DNA of 64,000 bases from Parabacteroides goldsteinii (GTDB lineage: Bacteria > Bacteroidota > Bacteroidia > Bacteroidales > Tannerellaceae). Positions within the stretch are counted from its first letter, which is position 1, and each line of letters opens with the position of its first letter. Position numbers and translations under genes: made by a program. Below are positions 24,317-33,327 of the stretch, one piece after another. The stretch is from the NCBI RefSeq assembly GCF_015550595.1, contig NZ_JADNBB010000002.1, positions 1 to 64,000 on the forward strand, in the 5' to 3' direction. A model generated the notes under the pieces. The model was not told the DNA's origin. It did no database searches and worked only from the letters and a program-made list of their open reading frames with translations.

Positions 24317-26983
24317 ATGTACAAAAGAATAGTGCTGTTTTTTATTTTCCTAGGTTTTGCCTGCGGAGCATTTGCCCAGGAAAGTGACACTACCAAGGTT
24401 GAAGCACCGGCAGAAGTGCCGGTCATTAATTATTCGTTTCCCAAACGGTATAAGATTGCCGACATTAAGGTAACGGGTATTAAGAATTATGATGATTTCG
24501 TGTTAATCGGTTTTTCGGGACTATCGGTCGGTGACATGGTCACTATCCCCGGAGACGAGATTACAACAGCGGTGAAGCGTTTTTGGAAACACGGATTGTT
24601 TTCGGATGTAAAAATCCTGGCAACCAAGATTGAAGGTGACGAAGTCTGGCTGGAAATCCAGTTGAAGCAACGTCCCCGTATATCGGAAGTAAATTATCAT
24701 GGAATCAAGAAAGGGGAAAGGGAAGACCTTGAAGCCAAGTTGGGCTTGAAGAAGGGGTTCCAGGTTACTCCGAACCTGATGGACCGTGCGAAGATCGTTA
24801 TCCAGAAGTTCTTCGATGGAAAAGGATTTAAGAATGTGGATGTGGATATCGTTCAGCGCGACGACCTGGCCCATGAAGGCGAGGTGATCGTAGATATCAA
24901 TATCGACAAGAATGAAAAGACCAAGATCCACCGTATCTATTTTGAAGGGAATGAGGCTTTATCAGCACGGGATCTGAAGAAAGCGATGAAGAAGACCAAC
25001 GAAAAGTTCAGTCTTCCGAACGACTGGAAGACTAGTATCCTGGAAGCATTCAGCACCAAGAAATTTACGACCGAAGAATATGAAAAAGACAAGGCTAACA
25101 TCATAGCCAAGTATAACGAACACGGTTATCGTGACGCAGTCTTGTTGTCCGACAGTGTCGTTAACTACAATGATAAGAAAGTCGACATCTTCCTGAAGTT
25201 GGAAGAAGGTGACAAATATTACCTGAAAGATATTCGCTTCGTTGGTAATACGCAGTATGCTTCGGATTATCTGGAAGCAATTCTGGGTATGAAACCTGGC
25301 GAAGTTTATAACCAGAAGAAATTGAACGAGCGTCTGTCGCTGGATGAAGATGCCGTATCCAATGTATATTATAACAATGGTTACATCTTCTTTAGCGCCG
25401 ACCCGGTGGAAGTGGATGTGGATAACGACTCTATCTCATTGGAAGTACGTATTCAGGAAGGCCCGCAGGCAACTATCAACCGTGTTATTATCAATGGTAA
25501 CGACCGTTTGTATGAAGATATCGTACGTCGTGAGCTTCGTACCAAACCGGGTATGTTATTCAGTCGTGAAGACCTGATGCGTTCTGTTCGTGAAATAGCC
25601 CAGATGGGACACTTCGACCCGGAAAACATGGACCCGAAACCACTGCCTGATCCGGAGAACGGAACAGTGGATATCCAGTATAACCTGACATCGAAGGCCA
25701 ACGACCAGATCGAGTTCTCGGCCGGTTGGGGACAAACGGGTGTGATCGGTAAATTGAGTTTGAAGTTTACCAACTTCTCCATGAAGAACTTCTTGAACCC
25801 GAAGACATATAAAGGTATTATCCCACAGGGTGAAGGCCAGACTCTGACATTGAGTGGCCAGACCAACGGACGCTACTACCAGGCATACAGTATTTCATTT
25901 ATGGACCCGTGGTTCGGCGGAAGACGTCCGAATACACTTTCTGTAAGTGCTTATTTCTCCAAACAGACTGACATTAGCAGTAATTACTATAATAACAGCA
26001 TGGCTAACTATGGCGGTTATTATCCCGGTTACAACTATGGTGGTATGTATGGTGGCTACGGTGGTTATTATAACAACTACTATAATAATAACTATGAACT
26101 GGCATACGACCCGGATAAATCGATCATGATGTTCGGTCTTTCTGCCGGTTACGGTAAGCGTTTGACTTGGCCGGACGACTACTTCCAGTTTATGGCAACG
26201 CTGAACTATCAGATGTATATCATGCACGACTGGGCATACTTCCTGGTTCAGAACGGAACTTGTCACAACGTAAACCTGGAGTTGATGTTACAGCGTAACT
26301 CTATCGACAACCCGTTGTATACTCGTCGTGGTTCGCAGTTCTCTTTCTCAGTTAGTGCAACTCCTCCTTACTCATTGTGGGATGGCAAGGATTATGCTAA
26401 CATGAGCGACAATGACGAAAGCAAGTTCAAGTTTATCGAATACCATAAATGGAAGTTCAAAGCGAAGTTGTTCTCTCCGCTGGCTCCTATGTCAGTAAAG
26501 CGTACACCGGTATTGATGACTCGTGTTGAATACGGATTCTTGGGATCTTACAACAAACACAAACGTTCTCCCTTCGAAACCTTCTATATGGGTGGTGACG
26601 GTATGAGTGGATACTCCAGTACTTATGCAACTGAAACTATCGGTTTGAGAGGTTACGAAAACGGAAGTATCGCCGGTAACGGAGGTTATAACTCGTATGG
26701 TTATGCTTACTCCCGTCTGGCCATGGAGTTACGTTATCCGTTCCTGTTGGAACCGTCTTCTACTATCTACGGTCTTGTATTTGTTGAAGCCGGTAACGCT
26801 TGGAAAGATTTGAAGAGCTTTAATCCGTTCGACCTGAAACGTTCTGCCGGCGTCGGTGTACGTATCTTCCTTCCGATGATCGGTTTGATGGGTATCGACT
26901 GGGCATATGGTTTCGACAAAGTAGATGGATCTCGTAGTGCAGGTGGTAGCAATTTCCACTTCATCATTGGACAAGAGTTCTAA
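24317..26983 (+). CDS. bamA: Outer membrane protein assembly factor BamA
   Basis: 888 aa; inserts beta-barrel proteins into the outer membrane. Signal peptide at 1-20, then POTRA repeats (about 50-430; YKIADIKVTGIKNYDDF starts the first), then a 16-strand Omp85 barrel ending FHFIIGQEF with the usual terminal aromatic. Conserved barrel motifs include GLRGYENGS, the (V/I)RG(F/Y)-like loop. An unusual insertion at about residues 553-595 is made almost only of Tyr, Asn, Gly and Ser (blocks such as NYGGYYPGYNYGGMYGGYGG) and probably forms a surface loop. Two Skp-like chaperone genes follow. Confidence 0.95.
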   Translation: MYKRIVLFFIFLGFACGAFAQESDTTKVEAPAEVPVINYSFPKRYKIADIKVTGIKNYDDFVLIGFSGLSVGDMVTIPGDEITTAVKRFWKHGLFSDVKILATKIEGDEVWLEIQLKQRPRISEVNYHGIKKGEREDLEAKLGLKKGFQVTPNLMDRAKIVIQKFFDGKGFKNVDVDIVQRDDLAHEGEVIVDINIDKNEKTKIHRIYFEGNEALSARDLKKAMKKTNEKFSLPNDWKTSILEAFSTKKFTTEEYEKDKANIIAKYNEHGYRDAVLLSDSVVNYNDKKVDIFLKLEEGDKYYLKDIRFVGNTQYASDYLEAILGMKPGEVYNQKKLNERLSLDEDAVSNVYYNNGYIFFSADPVEVDVDNDSISLEVRIQEGPQATINRVIINGNDRLYEDIVRRELRTKPGMLFSREDLMRSVREIAQMGHFDPENMDPKPLPDPENGTVDIQYNLTSKANDQIEFSAGWGQTGVIGKLSLKFTNFSMKNFLNPKTYKGIIPQGEGQTLTLSGQTNGRYYQAYSISFMDPWFGGRRPNTLSVSAYFSKQTDISSNYYNNSMANYGGYYPGYNYGGMYGGYGGYYNNYYNNNYELAYDPDKSIMMFGLSAGYGKRLTWPDDYFQFMATLNYQMYIMHDWAYFLVQNGTCHNVNLELMLQRNSIDNPLYTRRGSQFSFSVSATPPYSLWDGKDYANMSDNDESKFKFIEYHKWKFKAKLFSPLAPMSVKRTPVLMTRVEYGFLGSYNKHKRSPFETFYMGGDGMSGYSSTYATETIGLRGYENGSIAGNGGYNSYGYAYSRLAMELRYPFLLEPSSTIYGLVFVEAGNAWKDLKSFNPFDLKRSAGVGVRIFLPMIGLMGIDWAYGFDKVDGSRSAGGSNFHFIIGQEF

Positions 26984-27043
26984 TTGTAAGCGGTAGATTA
27001 ATTGAAAATTAACAATTCAGCATTAAGCGTTAACCATAATTCA

Positions 27044-27074
27044 TTGGAACAAAGTAAACCCTCCGCTATATTTG
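27044..27074 (+). promoter_or_regulatory. Promoter of the skp/OmpH genes
   Basis: TTGG (27044-27047), 19-nt gap and TATATTTG (27067-27074) fit the Bacteroidetes consensus, 34 nt before the first OmpH start. The pair can thus be made independently of bamA. Confidence 0.65.
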
Positions 27075-27107
27075 TAGTCAGAGAGTGAAACTATAAAAAG
27101 AAAGCGT

Positions 27108-27623
27108 ATGAAGAAGATTATTGTTTTGAGTTGTATGATGCTCCTTTGCTCTTTTGCCGGGATGGCGCAAAAGTTTGCATTGATAGATATGGAATATATC
27201 CTGAAGAATATTCCGGCTTATGAAATGACAAACGAACAATTAAGCCAGGTGTCAAAGAAATGGCAGAATGAGGTGGAAGCAATACAGCAGGAGGCGCAAA
27301 ATATGTATAAGACCTATCAGAGTGATTTGGTATTCCTTTCAGCTGAAATGAAGACAAAGCGTGAAGAAGAAATCGTGAAGAAGGAACAGGAAGCGCAAGA
27401 CCTGAAACGTACTTATTTCGGACCTGAAGGTGAATTGTTCAAAAAGCGTGAAAGCTTGATGAAACCAATACAGGATGAAATTTATAATGCAGTGAAGGAA
27501 ATATCGGAAGACAAGGGATATCAACTTGTTGTTGACCGTGCTTCAGCTATGAGTATTATTTTTGCATCTCCAAAGATCGATATCAGCAATGAAGTGCTGT
27601 TAAAGTTAGGATATTCAAAATAA
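27108..27623 (+). CDS. OmpH/Skp family periplasmic chaperone (first copy)
   Basis: 171 aa: signal peptide ending FAGMAQ, then the Skp pattern of an N-terminal strand (KFALIDMEYILKNIPAY), a long charged coiled coil (about 50-125) and a closing beta segment (GYQLVVDRASAMSIIFASP). Skp holds unfolded outer-membrane proteins in the periplasm for delivery to BamA. Its position behind bamA matches Bacteroidales generally. Paralogue of the next gene. Confidence 0.9.
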   Translation: MKKIIVLSCMMLLCSFAGMAQKFALIDMEYILKNIPAYEMTNEQLSQVSKKWQNEVEAIQQEAQNMYKTYQSDLVFLSAEMKTKREEEIVKKEQEAQDLKRTYFGPEGELFKKRESLMKPIQDEIYNAVKEISEDKGYQLVVDRASAMSIIFASPKIDISNEVLLKLGYSK

Positions 27624-27693
27624 ATGCTTACATTTGTGCGCTTTATGCACAAAAAAAATTGATTGATTAATAACAAGTAATATTTTATAGAAA

Positions 27694-28197
27694 ATGAAGA
27701 AACTGATTATTTTATTGTTGATGATCCTCCCGTTAGGAGTTTTTGCTCAGGACATGAAAGTGGCAATTGTTAATACAAACGAACTTATTCCTTTAATGCC
27801 TGAAGTAACTGCTATGCAGGAAACTCTGAAACAGATGAATGACAAGTACATGGGTGAAATGAAGACCATGCAGGATGAATACGAAAAGAAATATGCTGAC
27901 TATATCGCTCAACAGGATTCATTGACTGAAAATATCAAGCTGAGAAGAATGCAGGAACTTTCAGATATCGAACAAAGAGTTCAGAACTTCACTCAGGTAG
28001 CTCGTCAGGATATGGATAAAAAACAGCAGGAGTTGTTTACACCGATCCAGGACAAAGTAAGAAATGCAATCAAAGCTGTTGGTGACGAAAAAGGTTATGC
28101 TTATATCCTCGATTCTAACCCAGGTATGGTGCTTTACACTGGTAGCTCAGCAATCGATGCTACTCCGTTTGTAAAAGCTAAATTAGGTTTGAAATAA
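27694..28197 (+). CDS. OmpH/Skp family periplasmic chaperone (second copy)
   Basis: 167 aa: signal peptide LLLMILPLGVFAQ, N-terminal strand KVAIVNTNELIPLMPE, a long charged coiled coil (about 45-120) and a C-terminal strand YAYILDSNPGMVLY. Same fold and job as the preceding gene, from which it is separated by 70 nt. The two paralogues may differ in clients or expression. A strong terminator follows at 28216. Confidence 0.9.
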   Translation: MKKLIILLLMILPLGVFAQDMKVAIVNTNELIPLMPEVTAMQETLKQMNDKYMGEMKTMQDEYEKKYADYIAQQDSLTENIKLRRMQELSDIEQRVQNFTQVARQDMDKKQQELFTPIQDKVRNAIKAVGDEKGYAYILDSNPGMVLYTGSSAIDATPFVKAKLGLK

Positions 28198-28215
28198 TAC
28201 AATCAAAAGTACGAT

Positions 28216-28256
28216 ACAACAAAGGATGCCTTTCTATGAAGGGCATCCTTTGTTGT
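28216..28256 (+). terminator. Rho-independent terminator after the skp pair
   Basis: Perfect 15-bp stem: ACAACAAAGGATGCC (28216-28230) with GGCATCCTTTGTTGT (28242-28256), 11-nt loop. A possible upstream start of murI at 28226 lies inside this hairpin and is rejected. Confidence 0.75.
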
Positions 28257-28276
28257 GTTATAAAAGAAGGAAGAAT

Positions 28277-29110
28277 ATGTTTTCACAACAACCGGGTCCG
28301 ATCGGAGTTTTTGATTCCGGCTATGGCGGACTGACTGTATTTGACAAGATCCGTGAGGCAATGCCTGACTACGATTATATTTACCTGGGAGACAATGCCC
28401 GGGCTCCTTATGGGCCGCGTTCGTTCGAGGTGGTATACCGCTTTACGCGTCAGGCAGTGATGAAGTTGTTCGCTGAAGGCTGCCAACTGGTTATCCTGGC
28501 CTGTAATACGGCTTCTGCAAAGGCTTTGCGTACTATTCAGCAACGTGACCTGCCGGTGGTCGATCCCACACGCCGTGTACTGGGCGTAATACGTCCGACA
28601 GTGGAAATGATGGATCGGGTCAGTTTAACGAAGCATATCGGGATACTGGGAACTGCAGGCACCATCTCTTCCCGATCTTATTCGCTTGAAATAGAGAAGA
28701 TGTTCCCTCATATAAAAGTAACCGGCGAAGCCTGCCCGATGTGGGCTCCCCTGGTTGAGAATAACGAGTTTGATTCTCCAGGTGCCGATTACTTTGTGAA
28801 AAAACATTTGGATCATATCCTGTCTCTCGACTCACAGATTGATACGCTGGTATTGGGGTGCACGCATTACCCATTATTGATCGGTAAGATCAAACAATAT
28901 CTGCCCTCTGAGATCACTGTCTTCGCACAAGGAGAATACGTAGCGGTGAGCCTGATTGATTATCTGAAAAGACATCCTGAAATGGATCGGAAGTTGACCC
29001 GTCATGGTGAATGTCGCTTTCTGACCACAGAATCGGCCGGGAAGTTTTCGGATGCTGCCTCTGTCTTTTTGAATAATCCGATAGAAGTAGAACAAATCTC
29101 TATCGACTAA
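28277..29110 (+). CDS. murI: Glutamate racemase
   Basis: 277 aa; makes D-glutamate for peptidoglycan. Both catalytic Cys motifs are present: ACNTASAKAL and GCTHYPLLIGK; the N-terminal PIGVFDSGYGGLTV is typical. The ATG at 28277 (MFSQQPGPIGVFDSG) follows an AAGGAAG-like stretch and lies beyond the terminator of the previous operon. The VanX-like dipeptidase gene follows at 11 nt. Confidence 0.95.
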   Translation: MFSQQPGPIGVFDSGYGGLTVFDKIREAMPDYDYIYLGDNARAPYGPRSFEVVYRFTRQAVMKLFAEGCQLVILACNTASAKALRTIQQRDLPVVDPTRRVLGVIRPTVEMMDRVSLTKHIGILGTAGTISSRSYSLEIEKMFPHIKVTGEACPMWAPLVENNEFDSPGADYFVKKHLDHILSLDSQIDTLVLGCTHYPLLIGKIKQYLPSEITVFAQGEYVAVSLIDYLKRHPEMDRKLTRHGECRFLTTESAGKFSDAASVFLNNPIEVEQISID

Positions 29111-29121
29111 GGAGGGGGGAT

Positions 29122-29790
29122 ATGAGACAAGTCCGGCATATCTTTTTATTTCTGTTGCTGCTTTCTTGTTTGCATGGCAAGGCAGAAGAACTGGATATCT
29201 GGCTGCAAAATAAAGGGATGGTGGATGTATCCGCATGGGATTCGACTATTTGTGTGCAGCTCGTTTATGCAACCTCCGATAATTTTATAGGGGAAGCGGT
29301 TTATTCCGGTATTACCCGTGCCTGGTTGCATCCCGATGCTGCCAAAAAATTGGTTGTAGCTCAACATTTGCTTAAGAAAGAACACCCGGAGCTTACGCTG
29401 GTGGTATATGATGCCGCCCGTCCGATGTCTGTGCAACGGAAGATGTGGAGTCTGGTTCGTGGTACTGATAAAGTAAATTATGTGAGTAATCCTTCCAACG
29501 GCGGAGGGTTGCATAATTACGGAATGGCAGTGGATGTCACGATCCTGGATAAAACAGGCCAGCCTTTGCCTATGGGAAGTCCTTTTGATTTCTTTGGGGA
29601 AGAGGCCCACACCAACAATGAAGAAGTTTTGTTGGCCTCTGAAAAGATAACCCGTGAAGAGTTTGATAACCGGCGTTTACTCCGTCGGATAATGATGAAT
29701 GCCGGATTTCGTACGATCCCTTACGAGTGGTGGCATTTTAATGCTTGCAGCCGGGCCGAAGCCCGGCAAAGTTATCCAGTATTGGATTAA
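29122..29790 (+). CDS. D-Ala-D-Ala dipeptidase-like (VanX/M15D) peptidase
   Basis: 222 aa with a signal peptide (LFLFLLLLSCLHGKAEE; the Cys could allow lipidation). The M15 zinc ligands and catalytic groups are visible: YDAARPMSVQ (the Arg of M15D), LHNYGMAVDVT (SxHxxGxAxD-type His and Asp) and EWWHF (base Glu and third His ligand). Family knowledge: VanX cleaves D-Ala-D-Ala; non-resistance homologues probably recycle the dipeptide. It follows murI closely, which suits a peptidoglycan role; no vanH or vanA genes are near, so vancomycin resistance is not implied. Confidence 0.88.
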   Translation: MRQVRHIFLFLLLLSCLHGKAEELDIWLQNKGMVDVSAWDSTICVQLVYATSDNFIGEAVYSGITRAWLHPDAAKKLVVAQHLLKKEHPELTLVVYDAARPMSVQRKMWSLVRGTDKVNYVSNPSNGGGLHNYGMAVDVTILDKTGQPLPMGSPFDFFGEEAHTNNEEVLLASEKITREEFDNRRLLRRIMMNAGFRTIPYEWWHFNACSRAEARQSYPVLD

Positions 29791-30155
29791 TTAATATTCT
29801 TACCGAATGGAGTCAGTGCAAGAGCTGCCATCTTGAAATGCTGTCTTCCCCAGGGTATCCCGATTATCGTGATGCACAATAAAAGACCGAATCCCAAATG
29901 AGTCAGGCAGATCCAGAAACCTCCCAATATGATCCAAAGTATGTTCATAATGATGCAAAGGCAGCCTCCGGAGTTACCGTTGTCCGTGACTGTGCTACCG
30001 AAGGGCCATAAGGCCAGTAAAGCCAGTTTTAACGTCTGTAGCCCGAACGGTATACCAATGATGGTGACCATTAATAACAGGCTTGAGATCAGATACTCGA
30101 TACTGGTAGCCAGTCCTCCGAAAATTAACCAAATGATATTACCAAGAAATTTCAT
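29787..30155 (-). CDS. YccF domain-containing inner-membrane protein
   Basis: 122 aa with two tandem YccF repeats, each a hydrophobic hairpin followed by IIGIPxGxQxxKxAxLALxPFG (IIGIPFGLQTLKLALLALWPFG and IIGIPWGRQHFKMAALALTPFG). An integral membrane protein of unknown function. Convergent with the VanX-like gene, with a 4-nt overlap of the 3' ends. TACATTTG at 30187-30180 is a likely -7 element. Confidence 0.9.
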   Translation of the reverse strand: MKFLGNIIWLIFGGLATSIEYLISSLLLMVTIIGIPFGLQTLKLALLALWPFGSTVTDNGNSGGCLCIIMNILWIILGGFWICLTHLGFGLLLCITIIGIPWGRQHFKMAALALTPFGKNIN

Positions 30156-30242
30156 AAGCCACTGAATTTATCATGTTCACAAATGTAACATAATTCTGAT
30201 TAAAAACAATAGTTATCGAAGCTGAAACCGACAGGCATCGCT

Positions 30243-31490
30243 TTACCTCCGGGCAGGCATCCGCAGACTGTCCAGTTCGGCAAACACCTGTTGTTTTACA
30301 ATCATAAAGCTATCGCGTAGTTCAGGTTTGACCGGTAGTGAAGGAGGAGCTTCCATATTCAGTGGATTGATCGGCTCACCGTTTTTGTGTACACGGAAGT
30401 CCAGGTGAGGACCTGTCGATAATCCGGTAGAACCTACGTAAGCGATCACTTCCCCCTGTTGTACATGACTTCCGACCTGTATACCCTTGGCAAATTTGCT
30501 CAGGTGCATATAAGTGGTAGTATATACCGAGTTATGCTTTACTTTCAGGAAATTCCCGCCACCGTTCTGATAGCCTTTGGCAATAACCGTTCCGGCTCCG
30601 ATACTTTTTACCGGTGTTCCGACAGGAGCTGCATAATCGACCCCATGATGCGCACGGTAACGTTTCAATATCGGGTGGAAACGAGCATTGGTGAAGCGTG
30701 AAGTTATGCGGAATATATCTAACGGTGCTTTCAGGAAAGCTTTGCGTAAACTGTTCCCATCCTGATCGAAATATTCGAATACGCTGTCCTGGGTAAAAGG
30801 AATGGCAACGAAGTCTTTCCCCTGGTGGTTGAATACAGCTCCCTGGATGCTGTTTATATTTAATGCAGTCGTGTCATCGATATAAGCAATGTCGTACAGT
30901 ACACGGAACGAATCACCCTCTTTTACGTCATAGAAATCTATCTGCCAGGCAAAGACATCGGCTATATTGATTGCCAGTAAAGGATTCACACCATTCGACT
31001 GGAGAACGTTCCATAGAGAGGAATTCAGCGTGCCTTCCACGTAGTGCCTTTTTAAGGTGATCGGTTTATTAAATTCGTAAGCGCGTATGGTGTCGCCGGT
31101 AAGGTCGATCACAGCGTAATCTGTCCGCGACTTGGCGAAAGCGATGTAACGGATCTGTGCCGTACTGTCCTGCATTGTGAATGTGTAGTAATGCATACCC
31201 GCCTGTAGTTTGGTCGGGTCGAGAACTTCAACAGACGACCGGCTGATACTGTCAGCCATCAAAGCAGAAAAGCCCAGGCTGGAAAAAATAGAAGCCGGGT
31301 TGTCGCCGTTCTTCATCTTATAGTCTTTCACGTCCAGTGTATCTATACATACGCCATATTGATAGACGCGTTGCTGGCTGTCGATCCATTCGCTGTCGAC
31401 TTCTTCTTCGGTTTGTTCGGGTGTGTTTTTACAGGAGAGACCTAGTATGAATAATAAGATCAAAATAGGTGCAATGTTGAATCCCTTCAT
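30243..31490 (-). CDS. M23 family metallopeptidase lipoprotein
   Basis: 415 aa. The signal MKGFNIAPILILLFILGLSC anchors it as a lipoprotein. The middle region includes an OapA-like/LysM-like part (SRSSVEVLDPTKLQAGMHY). The C-terminal LytM/M23 domain (about 275-385) has HHGVDYAAPVGTPV (first zinc His and Asp) and HLDFRVHKNGEPINP (HxH-like end; here HLD, and YMHLSKF supplies the HLS motif). M23 enzymes cut peptidoglycan cross-links, or act as activators when degenerate. The ligands look largely intact. A minus-strand TAAGTTTGC -7 element lies at 31531-31523. Confidence 0.9.
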   Translation of the reverse strand: MKGFNIAPILILLFILGLSCKNTPEQTEEEVDSEWIDSQQRVYQYGVCIDTLDVKDYKMKNGDNPASIFSSLGFSALMADSISRSSVEVLDPTKLQAGMHYYTFTMQDSTAQIRYIAFAKSRTDYAVIDLTGDTIRAYEFNKPITLKRHYVEGTLNSSLWNVLQSNGVNPLLAINIADVFAWQIDFYDVKEGDSFRVLYDIAYIDDTTALNINSIQGAVFNHQGKDFVAIPFTQDSVFEYFDQDGNSLRKAFLKAPLDIFRITSRFTNARFHPILKRYRAHHGVDYAAPVGTPVKSIGAGTVIAKGYQNGGGNFLKVKHNSVYTTTYMHLSKFAKGIQVGSHVQQGEVIAYVGSTGLSTGPHLDFRVHKNGEPINPLNMEAPPSLPVKPELRDSFMIVKQQVFAELDSLRMPARR

Positions 31491-31571
31491 TATATCCTCT
31501 TTTATTGTTTATCCATAAAACTGCAAACTTACGGAAAATATAAAGTGGTACATTCGCATGATTTGTATCCA

Positions 31572-31604
31572 TTTGTTAATGTTGACTAAATAGCTTACTT
31601 TTGC
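31572..31604 (+). promoter_or_regulatory. Promoter of the META-domain lipoprotein pair
   Basis: TTTG (31572-31575), 20-nt gap, TACTTTTGC (31596-31604), about 60 nt ahead of the first META gene. Confidence 0.7.
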
Positions 31605-31666
31605 GAAACAATTTGGACGTATTTGACGTCTTATTCCTGTAAGTGATATAACAAATAGTATAGATT

Positions 31667-32095
31667 ATGAAAAGAGTAATTTTTTATGTATTAATGCTCC
31701 CGATGGTATTGGGGATGATGATTTCTTGTTCTGAAGCCAAAACAGACGCTAAGAAACTGGAAGGTAAATGGAATGTAATTGAGGTAAAAGGCGAAAAGAT
31801 CTTGAAAGAAGGATTACCTCCATATATGGAATTTGATATGGCGCAGAATAAACTGCATGGTAATGGCGGTTGCAATATGTTCAACACCTCCGTAACATTG
31901 GATGACAACGATGTATCTTCCATTACGATCGCTCCGGCTGCCGCAACGATGATGGCCTGTCCGGATATGTCGACAGAAGATGCTATCTTTAAAGCAATAG
32001 GAGATGTGAAAGCTGTAAAAGCCGGCAACTCTGAAAGCGAAATGATGCTGGTTGATGGATCCGGTAATGTTTTGTTTGTTTTGTCTAAAAACTAA
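31667..32095 (+). CDS. META domain lipoprotein (HslJ-like), first of a pair
   Basis: 142 aa lipoprotein: signal MKRVIFYVLMLPMVLGMMISC, then one META domain. Family landmarks: KKLEGKWNVIEVKGE at the start, GGCNMFNTSV in the middle and MACPDMSTEDAIF near the end. META proteins include HslJ of E. coli, linked to novobiocin resistance and heat shock; the molecular role is unknown. It is followed at 6 nt by a paralogue. Confidence 0.87.
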   Translation: MKRVIFYVLMLPMVLGMMISCSEAKTDAKKLEGKWNVIEVKGEKILKEGLPPYMEFDMAQNKLHGNGGCNMFNTSVTLDDNDVSSITIAPAAATMMACPDMSTEDAIFKAIGDVKAVKAGNSESEMMLVDGSGNVLFVLSKN

Positions 32096-32101
32096 TCAGA
32101 G

Positions 32102-32545
32102 ATGAAGAAGTATTTATTTCTCTGTCTGGCTGTGGTAGGTATTGCCGTATTTGCTTCCTGTAAATCTCAGAAAGCGGTGGTTGCCACATTTTCCGATCTC
32201 GACGGTGAATGGAGTGTGGTTGAACTGAACGGGAAGAGACTGGACCCGGCAGACAGCAAGCAATTAATTGTGATCGATGTTGCCCGTAAACATCTGTCCG
32301 GTAATGCCGGCTGTAACCGAATGAACGGTAACATCGAGTATACGGATGCACAGAAAAACATCATCAAGTTTCCGCAGGTGGCTACTACCCGGATGGCTTG
32401 TCCTGACATGAAAGGTGAGCAGGAGTTTTTGGATGCATTGAACAAGGTGGTTCGTTTTCAGGCGGAAGGGCTGACAAAACCAGTGAATACAGTTGCTCTC
32501 TATGGTACTGACAATGGAAAGTTGATGGTTATTCAAAAGAAATAA
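32102..32545 (+). CDS. META domain lipoprotein (HslJ-like), second of a pair
   Basis: 147 aa: signal YLFLCLAVVGIAVFASC, then a META domain with DLDGEWSVVELNGKRL, GNAGCNRMNGNIEY and RMACPDMKGEQEFLDAL. Clearly a paralogue of the preceding gene and co-transcribed with it. A terminator lies 19 nt downstream. Confidence 0.87.
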   Translation: MKKYLFLCLAVVGIAVFASCKSQKAVVATFSDLDGEWSVVELNGKRLDPADSKQLIVIDVARKHLSGNAGCNRMNGNIEYTDAQKNIIKFPQVATTRMACPDMKGEQEFLDALNKVVRFQAEGLTKPVNTVALYGTDNGKLMVIQKK

Positions 32546-32564
32546 GTGATAATTGTAAAATAGG

Positions 32565-32598
32565 AGAGGTGGCCCTGTTGAAGGAAGCCACCTCTTTT
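32565..32598 (+). terminator. Rho-independent terminator after the META pair
   Basis: AGAGGTGGC (32565-32573) pairs with GCCACCTCT (32587-32595) with a 13-nt loop; TTTT follows. It also lies at the 3' end of the convergent gene at 32598. Confidence 0.75.
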
Positions 32599-33230
32599 CA
32601 GTTCAAAGATAGAGCATAGTTGCATAACTCTCTGACTTCGCCAATAGTCTCGAAATCTATCTTATGACCATCAATATATTTTTTGAGTTGTACCTTGTGT
32701 TTAGAGAAGAGTTTCAGGAATTGTTTCTCTGTTGAAAATTGTTTCAATCGTTTGTTTATTTCGACATAAAACTGAAAATCTATTTTAACAAGAACCGTAT
32801 TCTTTTCGTTCTCTCCCGTTCCATAGATAAGATTGGAATAGCTATCGACAGAAGCTGTTTCGGTTTTTCCGCCGAAAGTAAGATCTTTTTTGATGCGTTT
32901 GTTTCCGGTGTATCGGACTAATATGCGTGGTTCGGTTTGTATGACTTCTGCCACTTCCTTTCCATAAATTGGAATAAATGTTCGGGTGCCTGCCTTTATA
33001 GAAACGATTTTTTCCGGATCTGCGAATTCCTTCTTTTCGTTGTCTTTATCGATAAACACAAATTTGTTGTCAAACAGGTCGTAATTAACGGGAACCAGGA
33101 AAACTCTTCCGTCTTTATAGTAAATATATGAATCTGTAAATTCCGGAAATAAGTATGGGGAATGTTTTTCCTGTGCAAAAACATCAGAAAACCTGAGGAA
33201 AACGACTAATAGAATTAAGATGTATTTCAT
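32598..33230 (-). CDS. Secreted protein of unknown function
   Basis: 210 aa with a clear signal peptide (MKYILILLVVFLRFSDVFAQ). The first half is beta-rich (YIYYKDGRVFLVPVNYDLFDNKF, then KAGTRTFIPIYGKEVAEV) and the second half is helical and lysine-rich (about 150-205). I do not recognise the family. It is monocistronic, convergent with the META genes, and separated from the SusCD-linked lipoprotein by a terminator. Confidence 0.7.
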   Translation of the reverse strand: MKYILILLVVFLRFSDVFAQEKHSPYLFPEFTDSYIYYKDGRVFLVPVNYDLFDNKFVFIDKDNEKKEFADPEKIVSIKAGTRTFIPIYGKEVAEVIQTEPRILVRYTGNKRIKKDLTFGGKTETASVDSYSNLIYGTGENEKNTVLVKIDFQFYVEINKRLKQFSTEKQFLKLFSKHKVQLKKYIDGHKIDFETIGEVRELCNYALSLN

Positions 33231-33271
33231 ATTGTTATTTGAAAATAATAAGATAGAGAATAGAAAAGAAG

Positions 33272-33313
33272 AGAAAGTAGTGAGAGTTTTTACTCTTCAC
33301 TACTTTCTTTTTT
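33272..33313 (-). terminator. Terminator of the SusC/SusD operon
   Basis: AAAGTAGTGAGAGT and ACTCTTCACTACTTT form a long stem with one bulge around a TTTT loop; on the minus strand it is followed by a T/C-rich tail. It sits 15 nt beyond the last gene of the locus. Confidence 0.65.
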
Positions 33314-33327
33314 GTTATTTCGACTTC

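Noticed and set aside
29122-29790. Vancomycin resistance (vanX)
   Set aside because: Single VanX-like M15 gene beside murI without vanH, vanA or regulatory partners; a wall-recycling role is more likely.
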